In this document: one piece after another, positions 9,217 through 17,537 of the stretch
Layout: each line of letters opens with the position of its first letter
How positions within the stretch are numbered: position 1 is the first letter of the stretch
From: an uncultured Oscillospiraceae bacterium
GTDB taxonomy: Bacteria > Bacillota > Clostridia > Oscillospirales > Oscillospiraceae
Assembly: GCA_947624985.1 (NCBI GenBank)
Contig: CANQMO010000004.1
Location: 1-64,000 of the forward strand
Direction of reading: 5' to 3'
Length of the DNA stretch: 64,000 bases
Translations under genes and position numbers: made by a program
Notes under the pieces: generated by a model
Seen by the model: only the letters and a program-made list of their open reading frames with translations
The model's database searches: none
Told to the model about the DNA's origin: nothing

Positions 9217-9231
9217 CTGATCCTAAAGACG

Positions 9232-9260
9232 AGTGGGGACCTGTTTTACAGGTCCCCACT
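9232..9260 (+). terminator. Hairpin after livF
   Basis: Perfect 12-bp stem AGTGGGGACCTG / CAGGTCCCCACT around loop TTTTA, 16 nt after the livF stop. No T-run follows, so it may work as an RNA 3' end stabiliser together with the terminator at 9358. Its core is shared with the hairpin at 59979-60012. Confidence 0.65.
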
Positions 9261-9283
9261 TCGTCGCAGTCTGTCAAAGAAGG

Positions 9284-9318
9284 TTGAGTGGGAGCGAAGC
9301 CCGGTCAGGGCGAGCCGC
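9284..9318 (+). repeat. 35-bp dispersed intergenic repeat, copy 1
   Basis: Begins TTGAGTGGGAGCGAAG and ends GGCGAGCCGC. An exact inverse copy lies at 43036-43070. The core contains its own small inverted repeat, GCCC-GGTCA-GGGC. It lies in the gap between two convergent operons and is not part of any gene. Confidence 0.85.
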
Positions 9319-9357
9319 GTCGTCAATGCACGCGGACCAGGTCTCCCTTTGCCGCAA

Positions 9358-9407
9358 AACACCAAAAAAGGGCGCATGGAACTTTCCATGCGCCCTTTTT
9401 TGGTGTT
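9358..9407. terminator. Bidirectional terminator between livF and the minus-strand ABC operon
   Basis: Long near-perfect stem: AACACCAAAAAAGGGCGC pairs with 9390-9407 and the stem continues through ATGGAA/TTCCAT with loop CT. T-runs on both strands fit termination of the livF transcript and of the minus-strand transcript ending at 9416. Confidence 0.9.
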
Positions 9408-9415
9408 TTTCCATT

Positions 9416-10210
9416 TTATGCCAGCAGAACCTTGTCGCTTTGGATGCTGCTGCCGCTGATCTCCGCGAACTTGTCCAGCAGGTCCCGCATAGTCAGCTTC
9501 TTCTTCTCTTCCCCCGCCGCGTCGAAGATGATCTTGCCCTCGTTCATCATGATGAGCCGGTTTCCGTGGGCGATGGCGTCTTTCATGTTGTGGGTGACCA
9601 TGAAGGCGGTCAGGTGATACTTATTGATAATGGCCTCGGTGGTATCCAGCACCTTCTCCGCGGTCTTGGGGTCCAGCGCGGCGGTGTGTTCGTCCAGAAG
9701 CAGCAGTTTGGGCTGCTGGAGCGTGGCCATCAGCAGGGTCAGCGCCTGCCGCTGACCGCCGGAGAGCAGACCCACCTTGGCGGTCATGCGGTCCTCCAGG
9801 CCCAGGTCCAGGGTCCTCAAAAGCTCCCGGTACTCCTCCTGCTCCGCTTTGGTTATACCGGGCCGCAGGGTCCGCCGGGACCCCCGCCGCTTGGCCAGAG
9901 CCAGATTCTCCTGGATCTGCATGGTGGCGGCGGTGCCGGTCATGGGGTCCTGGAACACCCGGCCCAGATACCTGGCCCGCTTGTGCTCCGGCAGGGCCGT
10001 CACGTCCTTGCCGTCGATGAGGATGGAGCCGGAATCCACGGACCAGACCCCGGCGATGGCGTTCAGCACTGTGGATTTACCCGCGCCGTTGGAGCCGATG
10101 ACCGTGACGAAATCCCCCTCCGCCAGGTGCAGGTTCACGCCGTTGAGCGCGCGCTTTTCGTTGACCGTGCCGGGGTTGAAGGTCTTATAGATGTTGTTGA
10201 TGTCAAGCAT
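9416..10210 (-). CDS. ABC transporter ATP-binding protein (TrpZ-like)
   Basis: ATPase of an importer whose receptor belongs to the ABC_sub_bind (TrpX) family; 264 residues. Walker A GSNGAGKST at about 39-47, Q-loop with RVFQDPMTGT, signature LLSGGQRQALTL, Walker B LLLLDEHTAALDP (a His replaces the more usual Pro after DE, as common in this subfamily), and switch His in MVTHNM. It starts 8 nt inside the permease gene. Related systems carry tryptophan or tyrosine; the substrate here is inferred only from family resemblance. Confidence 0.88.
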   Translation of the reverse strand: MLDINNIYKTFNPGTVNEKRALNGVNLHLAEGDFVTVIGSNGAGKSTVLNAIAGVWSVDSGSILIDGKDVTALPEHKRARYLGRVFQDPMTGTAATMQIQENLALAKRRGSRRTLRPGITKAEQEEYRELLRTLDLGLEDRMTAKVGLLSGGQRQALTLLMATLQQPKLLLLDEHTAALDPKTAEKVLDTTEAIINKYHLTAFMVTHNMKDAIAHGNRLIMMNEGKIIFDAAGEEKKKLTMRDLLDKFAEISGSSIQSDKVLLA

Positions 10211-11153
10211 CGGCTTTGGCCTCCTTCCTGGCCTTGGTGAAGTACTTTTCCTTCCAGTATGGCACCGACAGGAAAATGGCCACGATAGCGGCGGAGATGA
10301 GCTTCAGGTAGTTGGCATTGATGTTGCTGAGACTGATCACCGCCTGGATCACCACATAATAAATGACTGCGCCCAGCGATACCGCCAGCAGCTTTAGGGC
10401 AAAGTTACGGAATATCCGGGAGAACAGGGCCTCGCCGATGATCACCGCCGCCAGGCCGATGACGATGGCTCCCTTGCCCATGCTGGAGTCGGCAAAGCTC
10501 TGGAACTGAGCCAGCAGCGCGCCGGACATGGCCACCAGACCGTTGGAGATCATCAGCCCCAGCACGATGGTCACGTCGGTATTGATACCCTGGGCCCGGG
10601 CCATATGGGGATTCGCGCCGGTAGCCCGCAGGGAGCTTCCAAGCTCCGTGCCGAAAAACCAGTACAGGATGAAGATGACGCCGACGGTGACCAGTCCCAC
10701 CACCACGATGGGGTGGCGGAAGAAGGGCCGCTTGCCGCTGGCCACGTCCTGCACGAACCGCAGGGAGACCCAGAGCTTATCCAGATTCTTCGGATCAATG
10801 ACGTTGATGGCCACATTGGCCTTCATGCCCATGATGGCCAGGTTCACAGACCACAGGCCCAGCTGGGTCAAAATACCGGCCAGGATGGCCGGGATGCCGC
10901 AGAACGTGTGCAGCAGGCCCGTTACAAGGCCCGCCAGCACGCCCACACCAAAGGCCGCCAGCAGCGCGGCGGGCACCGGTACCCCCGATCCGAACAGTAC
11001 CACGAACGTGGCCCCGCCGGTGCAGAAGGAGCCGTCCACCGTCAGGTCGGCCAGGTCAAGGATCTTGAAAGTGATATATACGCCGATGGCCATTATGCCC
11101 CAGATCAGCCCCTGGGACGCGGCGCCCGGCAGCGCGCTGATGAATCCGCTCAT
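10203..11153 (-). CDS. ABC transporter permease (TrpY-like, BPD_transp_2)
   Basis: Membrane subunit, 316 residues with about eight to nine hydrophobic segments. It begins MSGFISALPGAASQGLIWGIMAIGVYITFKILD-like sequence typical of permeases paired with ABC_sub_bind receptors (key residues: ILDLADLTVDG loop near 40-50). The start at 11153 follows GGGGGAAAC; a longer in-frame extension is rejected because it would run through the terminator at 11214. The ATPase gene overlaps its 3' end by 8 nt. Works with the receptor encoded at 11289. Confidence 0.87.
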   Translation of the reverse strand: MSGFISALPGAASQGLIWGIMAIGVYITFKILDLADLTVDGSFCTGGATFVVLFGSGVPVPAALLAAFGVGVLAGLVTGLLHTFCGIPAILAGILTQLGLWSVNLAIMGMKANVAINVIDPKNLDKLWVSLRFVQDVASGKRPFFRHPIVVVGLVTVGVIFILYWFFGTELGSSLRATGANPHMARAQGINTDVTIVLGLMISNGLVAMSGALLAQFQSFADSSMGKGAIVIGLAAVIIGEALFSRIFRNFALKLLAVSLGAVIYYVVIQAVISLSNINANYLKLISAAIVAIFLSVPYWKEKYFTKARKEAKADA

Positions 11154-11213
11154 GCAGTTTCCCCCTAACGTATCGTGCGCAGATAGATGTGAAAAATCAT
11201 AATTAGTACGCCA

Positions 11214-11251
11214 AAAACAGTGGAAAGAGAACATTCCCTTTCCACTGTTTT
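11214..11251 (-). terminator. Hairpin between binding protein and permease genes
   Basis: AAAACAGTGGAAAG (11214-11227) pairs perfectly with 11238-11251 around a 10-nt loop, with a U-run on the minus strand (complement of 11213-11217). It lies 37 nt behind the receptor gene stop and repeats the receptor-hairpin-permease layout seen at 2631 and 5604. Confidence 0.85.
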
Positions 11252-11288
11252 TTCGGTTCCGTCGTATGTATCAGACGGTCAAAAAGCC

Positions 11289-12317
11289 TTACTCGGCGGC
11301 CTCCTCGGCCTCCGCGTCGGCTTCGGCCTCTTCGCCCTCGGCTTCGGCCTCGTCCTCGGAGCCGTCGTCAAGCTCTACGGCCTCGTAGTCCTCGGGAGCT
11401 TCCACGCCAAGAGCCTCGCAGATAGCGGGGTTGTACTTGGGAGTGAAGGTGGCGGCATAGCCGATGGGGGTCTCGGCGACGTCCTGCTCGCCGGTCAGGA
11501 TCTTTGCGGCCATCTCGCCGGTGGCATAGCCCAGGTCATAGTAGCTGATGGAAAGCGTGGCGACGCCGCAGCCCTTGCAGATACCTTCCTCGCCGCAGAA
11601 CACGGGGACCTTGCCGTTGCAGATATTGTCCACGATACCGGTGTTGGAAGCCACGGTGTTGTCGGTGGGGACGTACAGCACGTCGGACTCGTCCGCTGCG
11701 GTCTGGCAGACGGCGGCCATATCGTTGGAGTCGGAGAACGGATACTGGGTGCAGGTGTAGCCCATATCCTCCAGGTAGCCCTGAACGGTGTCCACCTGAT
11801 ACTGGCTGTTGGGCTCATTGGAGCAGTACAGCAGACCCACGGTCTCCGCGTCGGGATACCACTCTTGGATCATGGCGGCCTGCTGGTCCAGAGGCGCCAG
11901 GTCGGAGGTGCCGGAGACATTGGTGCCCACGGTGCCGTCGAAGTCGTCAATGCTCAGAGCCACGCCGTACTCGGTGACGGAGGTGCCCAGCACGGGGATA
12001 TCGGCGGTGGCGGTGGCGGCGGCCTGGAGGGCCGGGGTGGCGTTGGCCATGATCAGGTCCACGCCCTCGGACACGAAGCCGTTGACGATGGTGGCGCAGG
12101 TGGCGGGATCATTGGCGGCGTTCTGCTCGTCAAAGGTCACCTGACCGGGCAGCAGCTCCTCCAGAGCGTCCTTAAAGCCCTGGGTGGCGGCGTCCAGCGC
12201 CTCGTGGGGCACCAGTTGGCAAATGCCGACGGTGTAGCTCTCCTCATCGGCGAAGGCCACGGCGGACAGACCCAGGACCATGACCAGCGCAAGAGCGATA
12301 GCAAGGATCTTCTTCAT
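11289..12317 (-). CDS. ABC transporter substrate-binding protein (TrpX-like, ABC_sub_bind)
   Basis: Exported receptor, 342 residues. Signal peptide MKKILAIALALVMVLGLSA ending at VAFA; no lipobox. The body matches the ABC_sub_bind family: YTVGICQLVPHEALDAA near the start, then alternating motifs such as VGLLYCSNEPNS and a PVFCGEEG segment. The last 30 residues or so are almost only Glu, Asp and Ala, an acidic tail that is not needed for the fold. It is transcribed first from the strong promoter at 12381-12409, followed by a hairpin and the permease and ATPase genes. Confidence 0.88.
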   Translation of the reverse strand: MKKILAIALALVMVLGLSAVAFADEESYTVGICQLVPHEALDAATQGFKDALEELLPGQVTFDEQNAANDPATCATIVNGFVSEGVDLIMANATPALQAAATATADIPVLGTSVTEYGVALSIDDFDGTVGTNVSGTSDLAPLDQQAAMIQEWYPDAETVGLLYCSNEPNSQYQVDTVQGYLEDMGYTCTQYPFSDSNDMAAVCQTAADESDVLYVPTDNTVASNTGIVDNICNGKVPVFCGEEGICKGCGVATLSISYYDLGYATGEMAAKILTGEQDVAETPIGYAATFTPKYNPAICEALGVEAPEDYEAVELDDGSEDEAEAEGEEAEADAEAEEAAE

Positions 12318-12380
12318 CTTGTCGATTTCCTTTCAGGCTTGATATGGTGCATACGGATACACCTTTGATTTACACCTCAT

Positions 12381-12409
12381 ATTCTATTACTTTAAATGAA
12401 TGATGTCAA
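12381..12409 (-). promoter_or_regulatory. Sigma-A promoter for TrpX-like ABC operon
   Basis: Minus strand: -35 TTGACA (12409-12404), 17-nt spacer, -10 TAGAAT (12386-12381). A 12-nt direct repeat TATTACTTTAAA (12385-12396 and 12460-12471, read on plus) touches the -10 box. Confidence 0.85.
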
Positions 12410-12475
12410 TGTGCAGTTTCTCCAAAAACCACACATCGACATCAGATACTTTGTTACAATATTACTTTAAAGTGC

Positions 12476-13705
12476 TCACTTCAAAATGACCTTCCGGTAG
12501 CTCTTCTTCCCCCGCCGGAGCAGCACGCCCGCTCTGAGCTTTTCCTCCGGGACCACAAGGAACAGATCGGCGACCTTTTCCCCGTCCAGCGTAACGCCTC
12601 CCTGGGAGATGTTCTGCCGGGCCTCGGAGTTGGACTTGCAAAGCCCCGCCTTCACCAGCAGCGCCTTCACGTCCATGCCGCCGCCGGTGAGGTCCGCCTC
12701 GGACAGCTCCGTCACCGGGGCGTCGTCCCCGCCGGCGCCGGCGCCGAACAGGGCCCGGGCGGCGGACTGGGCCTTATCAGCCTCGGCCTCGCCGTGGACC
12801 ATCCTGGTCAGCTCATAGGCCAGGATCTCCTTGGCCTCGTTGATCTTCTGGTCCTTCCAGTGGTCCATCCGCTCGATCTCGTCCATGGGCAGGAAGGTGA
12901 GCATACGGATACACTTCATCACGTCCTCGTCGCCCACGTTCCGCCAGTACTGGTAAAAATCGTAAGGCGAGGTCTTATTGGGGTCCAGCCACACGGCGTT
13001 GCCGGCGGTCTTGCCCATCTTCTTGCCCTGGGAGTCGGTGAGCAGGTTCACGGTCATGGCGTAGGCGTCCTTGCCCAGCTTCCGGCGGATGAGCTCCGTG
13101 CCGCCCAGCATATTGCTCCACTGGTCGTTGCCCCCGAGCTGCATGTTGCAGCCCAGGGTCTGGAACATGTGATAGAAGTCGTAGGACTGCATGATCATAT
13201 AGTTGAACTCCAGGAAAGAGAGGCCCTTTTCCATCCGCTGCTTATAGCACTCGGCCCGGAGCATGTTGTTCACGGAAAAGCAGGCGCCCACCTCCCGCAA
13301 AAGCTCCACATAGTTCAGCTCCAGCAGCCAGTCGGCGTTATTGACCATCATGGCCTGACCGGGCCCCTCGCCGAAGTCGATGAACTTCTCCATCTGGCGC
13401 TTGAAGCACTCGGCGTTGTAGTCGATGGTCTGTTTGGTGAGCATTTTGCGCATATCGGTCCGGCCGGAGGGGTCGCCGATCATGGTGGTTCCGCCGCCGA
13501 TGAGGGCGATGGGGCGGTTGCCGGCCATCTGCATGCGCTTCATCAGCGTCAGGGCCACGAAGTGACCGGCGGTCAGGCTGTCCGCCGTGCAGTCGAAGCC
13601 GATGTAAAAGGTGGCCTTGCCGCCGTTGATGAGGTCCTTGACCTCCTGCTCGTCCGTCACCTGGGCGATGAGCCCCCGGGCGGTCAGTTCTTCATACAGG
13701 GTCAT
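12476..13705 (-). CDS. tyrS: Tyrosyl-tRNA synthetase
   Basis: Charges tRNA-Tyr; 409 residues, normal TyrS length. Class I signatures: the HIGH equivalent TAGHFVAL at 45-52 and the KMSKS equivalent KKMGKT around 232. Tyrosine pocket motifs GFDCTADSL and QLGGNDQWSN are present, and an S4-like RNA-binding domain fills the last 65 residues. It lies 13 nt after recN and looks like the tail of that operon. I see no T-box leader, so control through uncharged tRNA is not supported here. Confidence 0.96.
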   Translation of the reverse strand: MTLYEELTARGLIAQVTDEQEVKDLINGGKATFYIGFDCTADSLTAGHFVALTLMKRMQMAGNRPIALIGGGTTMIGDPSGRTDMRKMLTKQTIDYNAECFKRQMEKFIDFGEGPGQAMMVNNADWLLELNYVELLREVGACFSVNNMLRAECYKQRMEKGLSFLEFNYMIMQSYDFYHMFQTLGCNMQLGGNDQWSNMLGGTELIRRKLGKDAYAMTVNLLTDSQGKKMGKTAGNAVWLDPNKTSPYDFYQYWRNVGDEDVMKCIRMLTFLPMDEIERMDHWKDQKINEAKEILAYELTRMVHGEAEADKAQSAARALFGAGAGGDDAPVTELSEADLTGGGMDVKALLVKAGLCKSNSEARQNISQGGVTLDGEKVADLFLVVPEEKLRAGVLLRRGKKSYRKVILK

Positions 13706-13718
13706 TTTTCCGTTCTCC

Positions 13719-15407
13719 TCAAACCAGTTTTCGTTTCCACGCGTCCGCCGCGTCCAGTTGTTCCTCGGCGGAGGCGCTGGTGATGTCCGTCACATTGTCC
13801 CCGCCGGTCAGGCGGGCGATCTCCCGGCGCCGTCCGGCCCGGTCCAGTTCGGTCACGGTGGTATAGGTCCTGCCGGACCGCTCGGCCTTTTCAATAAGGT
13901 ACTGGCTGTCGGCCATGGCCGCGATCTGGGGTAGGTGGCTGACGCAAAGCACCTGCCGGTGCCGGGCGGTGAGGGCCAGCTTCTCCCCCACACGGCTGGC
14001 GGCCACGCCGGACACGCCGGTGTCGATCTCGTCGAATACGGCCGTGGGCACCGGGTCATTTTCACCGAACACGGTCTTGAGCGCCAGCATGATCCGGCTG
14101 AGCTCGCCGCCGGAGGCGATCCGGGCGATCCGGCCCGGGTCCTGGCCCGCGTTGGCGCTCATGAGAAAGCACACGCTGTCCGCGCCTTTGGGCCCGAAGC
14201 CGGGGCGGCCCGCCAGCGGCGTCATTTCCGTCACGAACCGCACCGAGGGCATGGAGAGCTCCTTCAGCTCCCGTTCCACCCGCTTTGCCAGGGTCTGGCC
14301 GGCCTTCCGGCGGACGGCGGACAGCTTTTCCGCGGCGGCCAGACAGTCCTTTTCAAGCGCCCCGCGTTTTTCATAGAGCCGCGCCAGAGCCTCGTCGCCA
14401 TATTCGATCTCCGCCAGCCGGGCGGCGGATTCCTCGTACAGGGCCAGCAGCGCCGCCTCGTCCGCGGCGGAAAACTTCTTTTCCAGCCGCCGCAGCTGGG
14501 CGAGCCGGCCCTCTACCCGGTCAAATTCCTCCGGGGAGAAGTCCAGACTGTCCCACACGTCCCGGACCCGCTCGGCGGCGTCCTGCAAAAGGCTCACCGC
14601 CTCCGCCAGGGTCTTGTCCGCCTCGGCCAGATCGGCGCTCCAGCCTCTGGCCCGGGAGAGACAGCCCCGCGCCTGTCCGGCCAGCTCCACGGCGGAGCCC
14701 TCGTCCCCGTACAGGGCTGTGAAAGCGCCCTCCGCCGCCTCCCGGAGCTTCTCGCCGTTGCGGAGAAGCTGGGAACGGCTCTCCAGTTCCTCCTCCTCCC
14801 CGGCCTTCAGCCCGGCCTTTTCCAGCTCCTGCACCCGATAGGTCAGGCTCTCGGCAAGCCGGCGGCGCGTCTCGTCGTCCAGAGAAAGGCGCTCTATCTC
14901 CCGTTCATTGGCCTGATAGGCCCCATAGGCGGCCCGATAGGCGCTCATCTCCGCCCCGTCGCCGGCAAAGGCGTCCAGATAGTCGATGTGCCGGTTCTCG
15001 TCCAGAAGCTGGCGTCCGTCGTTCTGGCCGTGGATGTCCACCAGCAGCGCCCCCAGCGAGCGAAGCTGCGCCACGGTCACGGGCACGCCGTTGACCCGGC
15101 ACGCGCCCTTGCCGTCGGCGGAGACGGTCCGCTGGACGATCAGCGCCCCGTCCTCCGGCTCCACGCCGTTTTCGGCGCACCAGCCCAGGGCCGTGTCCGC
15201 GTCGAACACGGCGGCCGCCAGACACTTGTCCGCCCCGGAGCGCACCAGATCCCGGCTGGTCCGTCCGCCGGTGACGGCATACAGCGCGTCGATGACGATA
15301 GACTTGCCCGCGCCGGTCTCGCCGGTCAGCACGTTCAGTCCCTGCCGGAACTCCACGTCCGCCCGCTCCACCACCGCGATATTCTCGATGTGGAGGCTTC
15401 TGAGCAT
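13719..15407 (-). CDS. recN: DNA repair protein RecN
   Basis: SMC-like ATPase that acts early in double-strand break repair; 562 residues. Walker A GETGAGKS at 29-36, long central coiled coil (roughly 155-370), then the signature ASGGELSRIMLALK and Walker B FDEIDTGVSG. Start at 15407 (MLRSLHIENIAV) follows AGAGGTAAGG; the longer frame lacks a ribosome binding site and would overlap argR. Its place between argR and tyrS follows the common Firmicutes order argR-recN. Confidence 0.96.
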   Translation of the reverse strand: MLRSLHIENIAVVERADVEFRQGLNVLTGETGAGKSIVIDALYAVTGGRTSRDLVRSGADKCLAAAVFDADTALGWCAENGVEPEDGALIVQRTVSADGKGACRVNGVPVTVAQLRSLGALLVDIHGQNDGRQLLDENRHIDYLDAFAGDGAEMSAYRAAYGAYQANEREIERLSLDDETRRRLAESLTYRVQELEKAGLKAGEEEELESRSQLLRNGEKLREAAEGAFTALYGDEGSAVELAGQARGCLSRARGWSADLAEADKTLAEAVSLLQDAAERVRDVWDSLDFSPEEFDRVEGRLAQLRRLEKKFSAADEAALLALYEESAARLAEIEYGDEALARLYEKRGALEKDCLAAAEKLSAVRRKAGQTLAKRVERELKELSMPSVRFVTEMTPLAGRPGFGPKGADSVCFLMSANAGQDPGRIARIASGGELSRIMLALKTVFGENDPVPTAVFDEIDTGVSGVAASRVGEKLALTARHRQVLCVSHLPQIAAMADSQYLIEKAERSGRTYTTVTELDRAGRRREIARLTGGDNVTDITSASAEEQLDAADAWKRKLV

Positions 15408-15412
15408 GGCCC

Positions 15413-15868
15413 TTACCTCTTGTAGGCCCGGCGAAGCTGGGCGCACAGGCGCTCCGCCGCGGCGGCGTTGCGCAGCACGATGATGGCCGTGTCGTCGCCG
15501 GCCACGGAGCCGAGGATGGAGTCGTCGCCCATGGCGTCGATGGACGCGCAGACCGCCGAGGCAAGCCCCGGCAGGGTCTTGACCACCACCGTGTGCAGGG
15601 CGTGTTCAAAGCCCACGCAGCCCTCCCGGAAGATCTCCTCCAGCCGGCGGGTCGCCTCCCCGGAGGCGTCCTGGTCGGCCTGGGCATAACGGTAGTGGCC
15701 GTCGGGGCCGATCTCCTTGACCAGGCGCAGTTCCTTGATGTCCCGGGACACCGTGGCCTGGGTGCTGGTCACCCCCCGGGCCTGCAACGCCTCCAGCATT
15801 TGGCTCTGGGTCTCGATATTCTCCTCCGCGATGATGTCCAGTATCACGCTCTGTCTGGATGTTTTCAT
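15413..15868 (-). CDS. argR: Arginine repressor ArgR/AhrC
   Basis: Arginine-responsive hexameric transcription factor, 151 residues. Winged-helix domain 1-70 with STQATVSRDIKELRLVK; C-terminal oligomerisation and arginine-binding domain with the GDDSILGSVAGDDTA motif near 121-135. Start codon overlaps the end of nadK by 4 nt and recN follows after 5 nt. Possible targets in this window are the TGAAT/ATTCA half-sites at 1560-1663, which is an untested inference. Confidence 0.95.
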   Translation of the reverse strand: MKTSRQSVILDIIAEENIETQSQMLEALQARGVTSTQATVSRDIKELRLVKEIGPDGHYRYAQADQDASGEATRRLEEIFREGCVGFEHALHTVVVKTLPGLASAVCASIDAMGDDSILGSVAGDDTAIIVLRNAAAAERLCAQLRRAYKR

Positions 15869-16719
15869 TCCCGTTCCCCCAATTTCTCAAAAGCTGTCTC
15901 GTAGAAACTTCTTGTCCCGAGATCCGCCATCAGCAGTCTGTATTCCGATTTCGTCACGGTCACCCGGTCCCCGTCCAGCAGGTCCGTCAGTCCCCGTCCG
16001 TCCACGCTCAGCACGCACCGGCGTCCTTCGCCCACATCGGCGGGGATCACCGTCACCGTCCGCTCCGGGCCCAGCACAAAGGATCTGGCCGCCAGCATAT
16101 GGGCGCAGATGGGCGTCAGCACGATCGCCTCCGCCCCCGGCTCCACCAGCGGGCCGCCCGCCGCCATGGAGTAAGCGGTGGAGCCTGTAGGCGAGCTGAC
16201 GATCACCCCGTCGCCGGAGAAGGCCAGGATGCGGTCCCCGTCCCCCATGGCCGTCAGGTGCACGCTCTGTACGATGCCGGAGATGACCACGTCGTTCAGG
16301 GCCGTGTCGAAAAATACCCGCTTTCCGTCACGGCGTATCTCCACGTCCAGCATCATCCGGGGCACAGGGGTAAAATCCCCCGCCGCCGCCTTTTGCAAAA
16401 GTCCCACGTTCTCCCGATCCAGTTCCGTCAGAAAGCCCGTGTGGCCCAGATTCACACCCACCAGCGGAGCGCTGTGGCGCATGACCTGCGGCGCTATGCG
16501 CAGGATCGTGCCGTCGCCGCCAAGGGTCACCAGCAGGTCGGCGTCCGTCAGCGCCGTCTCCAGTTCCTCCGTGGCGAAGGGGGGCTCCGCCCCGCCCTCG
16601 GCGCACACGGGACTGACCACCACCCGGCAGCCCGCCGCCTCCAGCATGGTCCGCACCTGCTCCGTGCAGGCAAAGCCCTCGTCCCGCCGGGCGTTGGGGC
16701 ACAAAACGATCTTTCTCAT
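15865..16719 (-). CDS. nadK: NAD kinase
   Basis: Phosphorylates NAD to NADP; 284 residues. The family motif LGGDGTILR occurs at 66-74, and the second diagnostic stretch GSTAYSMAAGGP near 180 forms the active site. Start and stop overlap both neighbours by 4 nt (tlyA before, argR after), so the genes dxs-tlyA-nadK-argR-recN are translated as a tightly coupled block. Confidence 0.95.
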   Translation of the reverse strand: MRKIVLCPNARRDEGFACTEQVRTMLEAAGCRVVVSPVCAEGGAEPPFATEELETALTDADLLVTLGGDGTILRIAPQVMRHSAPLVGVNLGHTGFLTELDRENVGLLQKAAAGDFTPVPRMMLDVEIRRDGKRVFFDTALNDVVISGIVQSVHLTAMGDGDRILAFSGDGVIVSSPTGSTAYSMAAGGPLVEPGAEAIVLTPICAHMLAARSFVLGPERTVTVIPADVGEGRRCVLSVDGRGLTDLLDGDRVTVTKSEYRLLMADLGTRSFYETAFEKLGERE

Positions 16720-17537
16720 CTTTCCGCTCCTTTCGGGCTCTCCCCCGCCAGCGTCTCATGGGAACGGCGGACCACCGCCGCGCAGTCCGGCTCAATACCG
16801 GTGCCGGCCCTGTCCAGCCAGGCCAGATATTCGATGTTCCCCTCCGGGCCACGGACCGGCGAAAAGGTCAGGCCCCGCAAGGCAAAGCCCGTCTCCGCCG
16901 AATCCTGTATGAAGCGCTCCAGCACCTCCCGGTGTACCTCCGGGTCCCGGACCACGCCCTTTTTGCCCACCTTCTCCCGGCCGGCCTCAAACTGGGGCTT
17001 CACAAGGCAGACCGCCTGTCCCGCCGGGGCGAGAACGCTCCGCACCGCCGGCAGCACCAGCCGCAGAGAGATGAAGGACATGTCCATCACCGCCAGATCC
17101 ATGGCCTCCGGGAACATGGCCCGCGTGAGGTCCCGGGCGTTGGTGCGCTCCATGACCGTGACGCGCTCGTCGTTCCGAAGGCTCCAGGCGAGCTGCCCAT
17201 AGCCCACATCCACGGCGTACACATGCCGGGCGCCCCGCTGCAAAAGGCAGTCGGTGAAGCCTCCGGTGGAGGCGCCGCAGTCCACGCACACGAGCCCCGC
17301 CGGGTCGATGGAAAACTCGTCCAGCGCCTTCTCCAGCTTCAGTCCGCCACGGCTCACATAGGGGAGCTTCGCCCCCCGAAATTCCACCGCCGCGCCCTCT
17401 TTCAGCGTGGTCCCGGGCCGGGTCTGCCTCTCTCCGTCCACATAGATGGCGCCCGCCAGGATAAGGGCCTTGGCCCGCTCCCGGCTCTCGGCATAACCCA
17501 GTTCAAATACCCGCTGATCAAGTCTCGTCTTTGCCAT
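16716..17537 (-). CDS. tlyA: TlyA-family rRNA 2'-O-methyltransferase
   Basis: Two-domain protein of 273 residues: an S4 RNA-binding domain at about 4-64 followed by an FtsJ-type methyltransferase domain with the S-adenosylmethionine motif VDCGASTGGFTDCLL at 85-99. Mycobacterial TlyA methylates 16S and 23S rRNA and was first named a haemolysin; an rRNA target here is inferred from the family. The gene overlaps the end of dxs by 20 nt. Confidence 0.92.
   Translation of the reverse strand: MAKTRLDQRVFELGYAESRERAKALILAGAIYVDGERQTRPGTTLKEGAAVEFRGAKLPYVSRGGLKLEKALDEFSIDPAGLVCVDCGASTGGFTDCLLQRGARHVYAVDVGYGQLAWSLRNDERVTVMERTNARDLTRAMFPEAMDLAVMDMSFISLRLVLPAVRSVLAPAGQAVCLVKPQFEAGREKVGKKGVVRDPEVHREVLERFIQDSAETGFALRGLTFSPVRGPEGNIEYLAWLDRAGTGIEPDCAAVVRRSHETLAGESPKGAER

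Noticed and set aside
13706-13718. T-box or independent promoter for tyrS
   Set aside because: Only 13 nt separate recN and tyrS, so there is no room for either.
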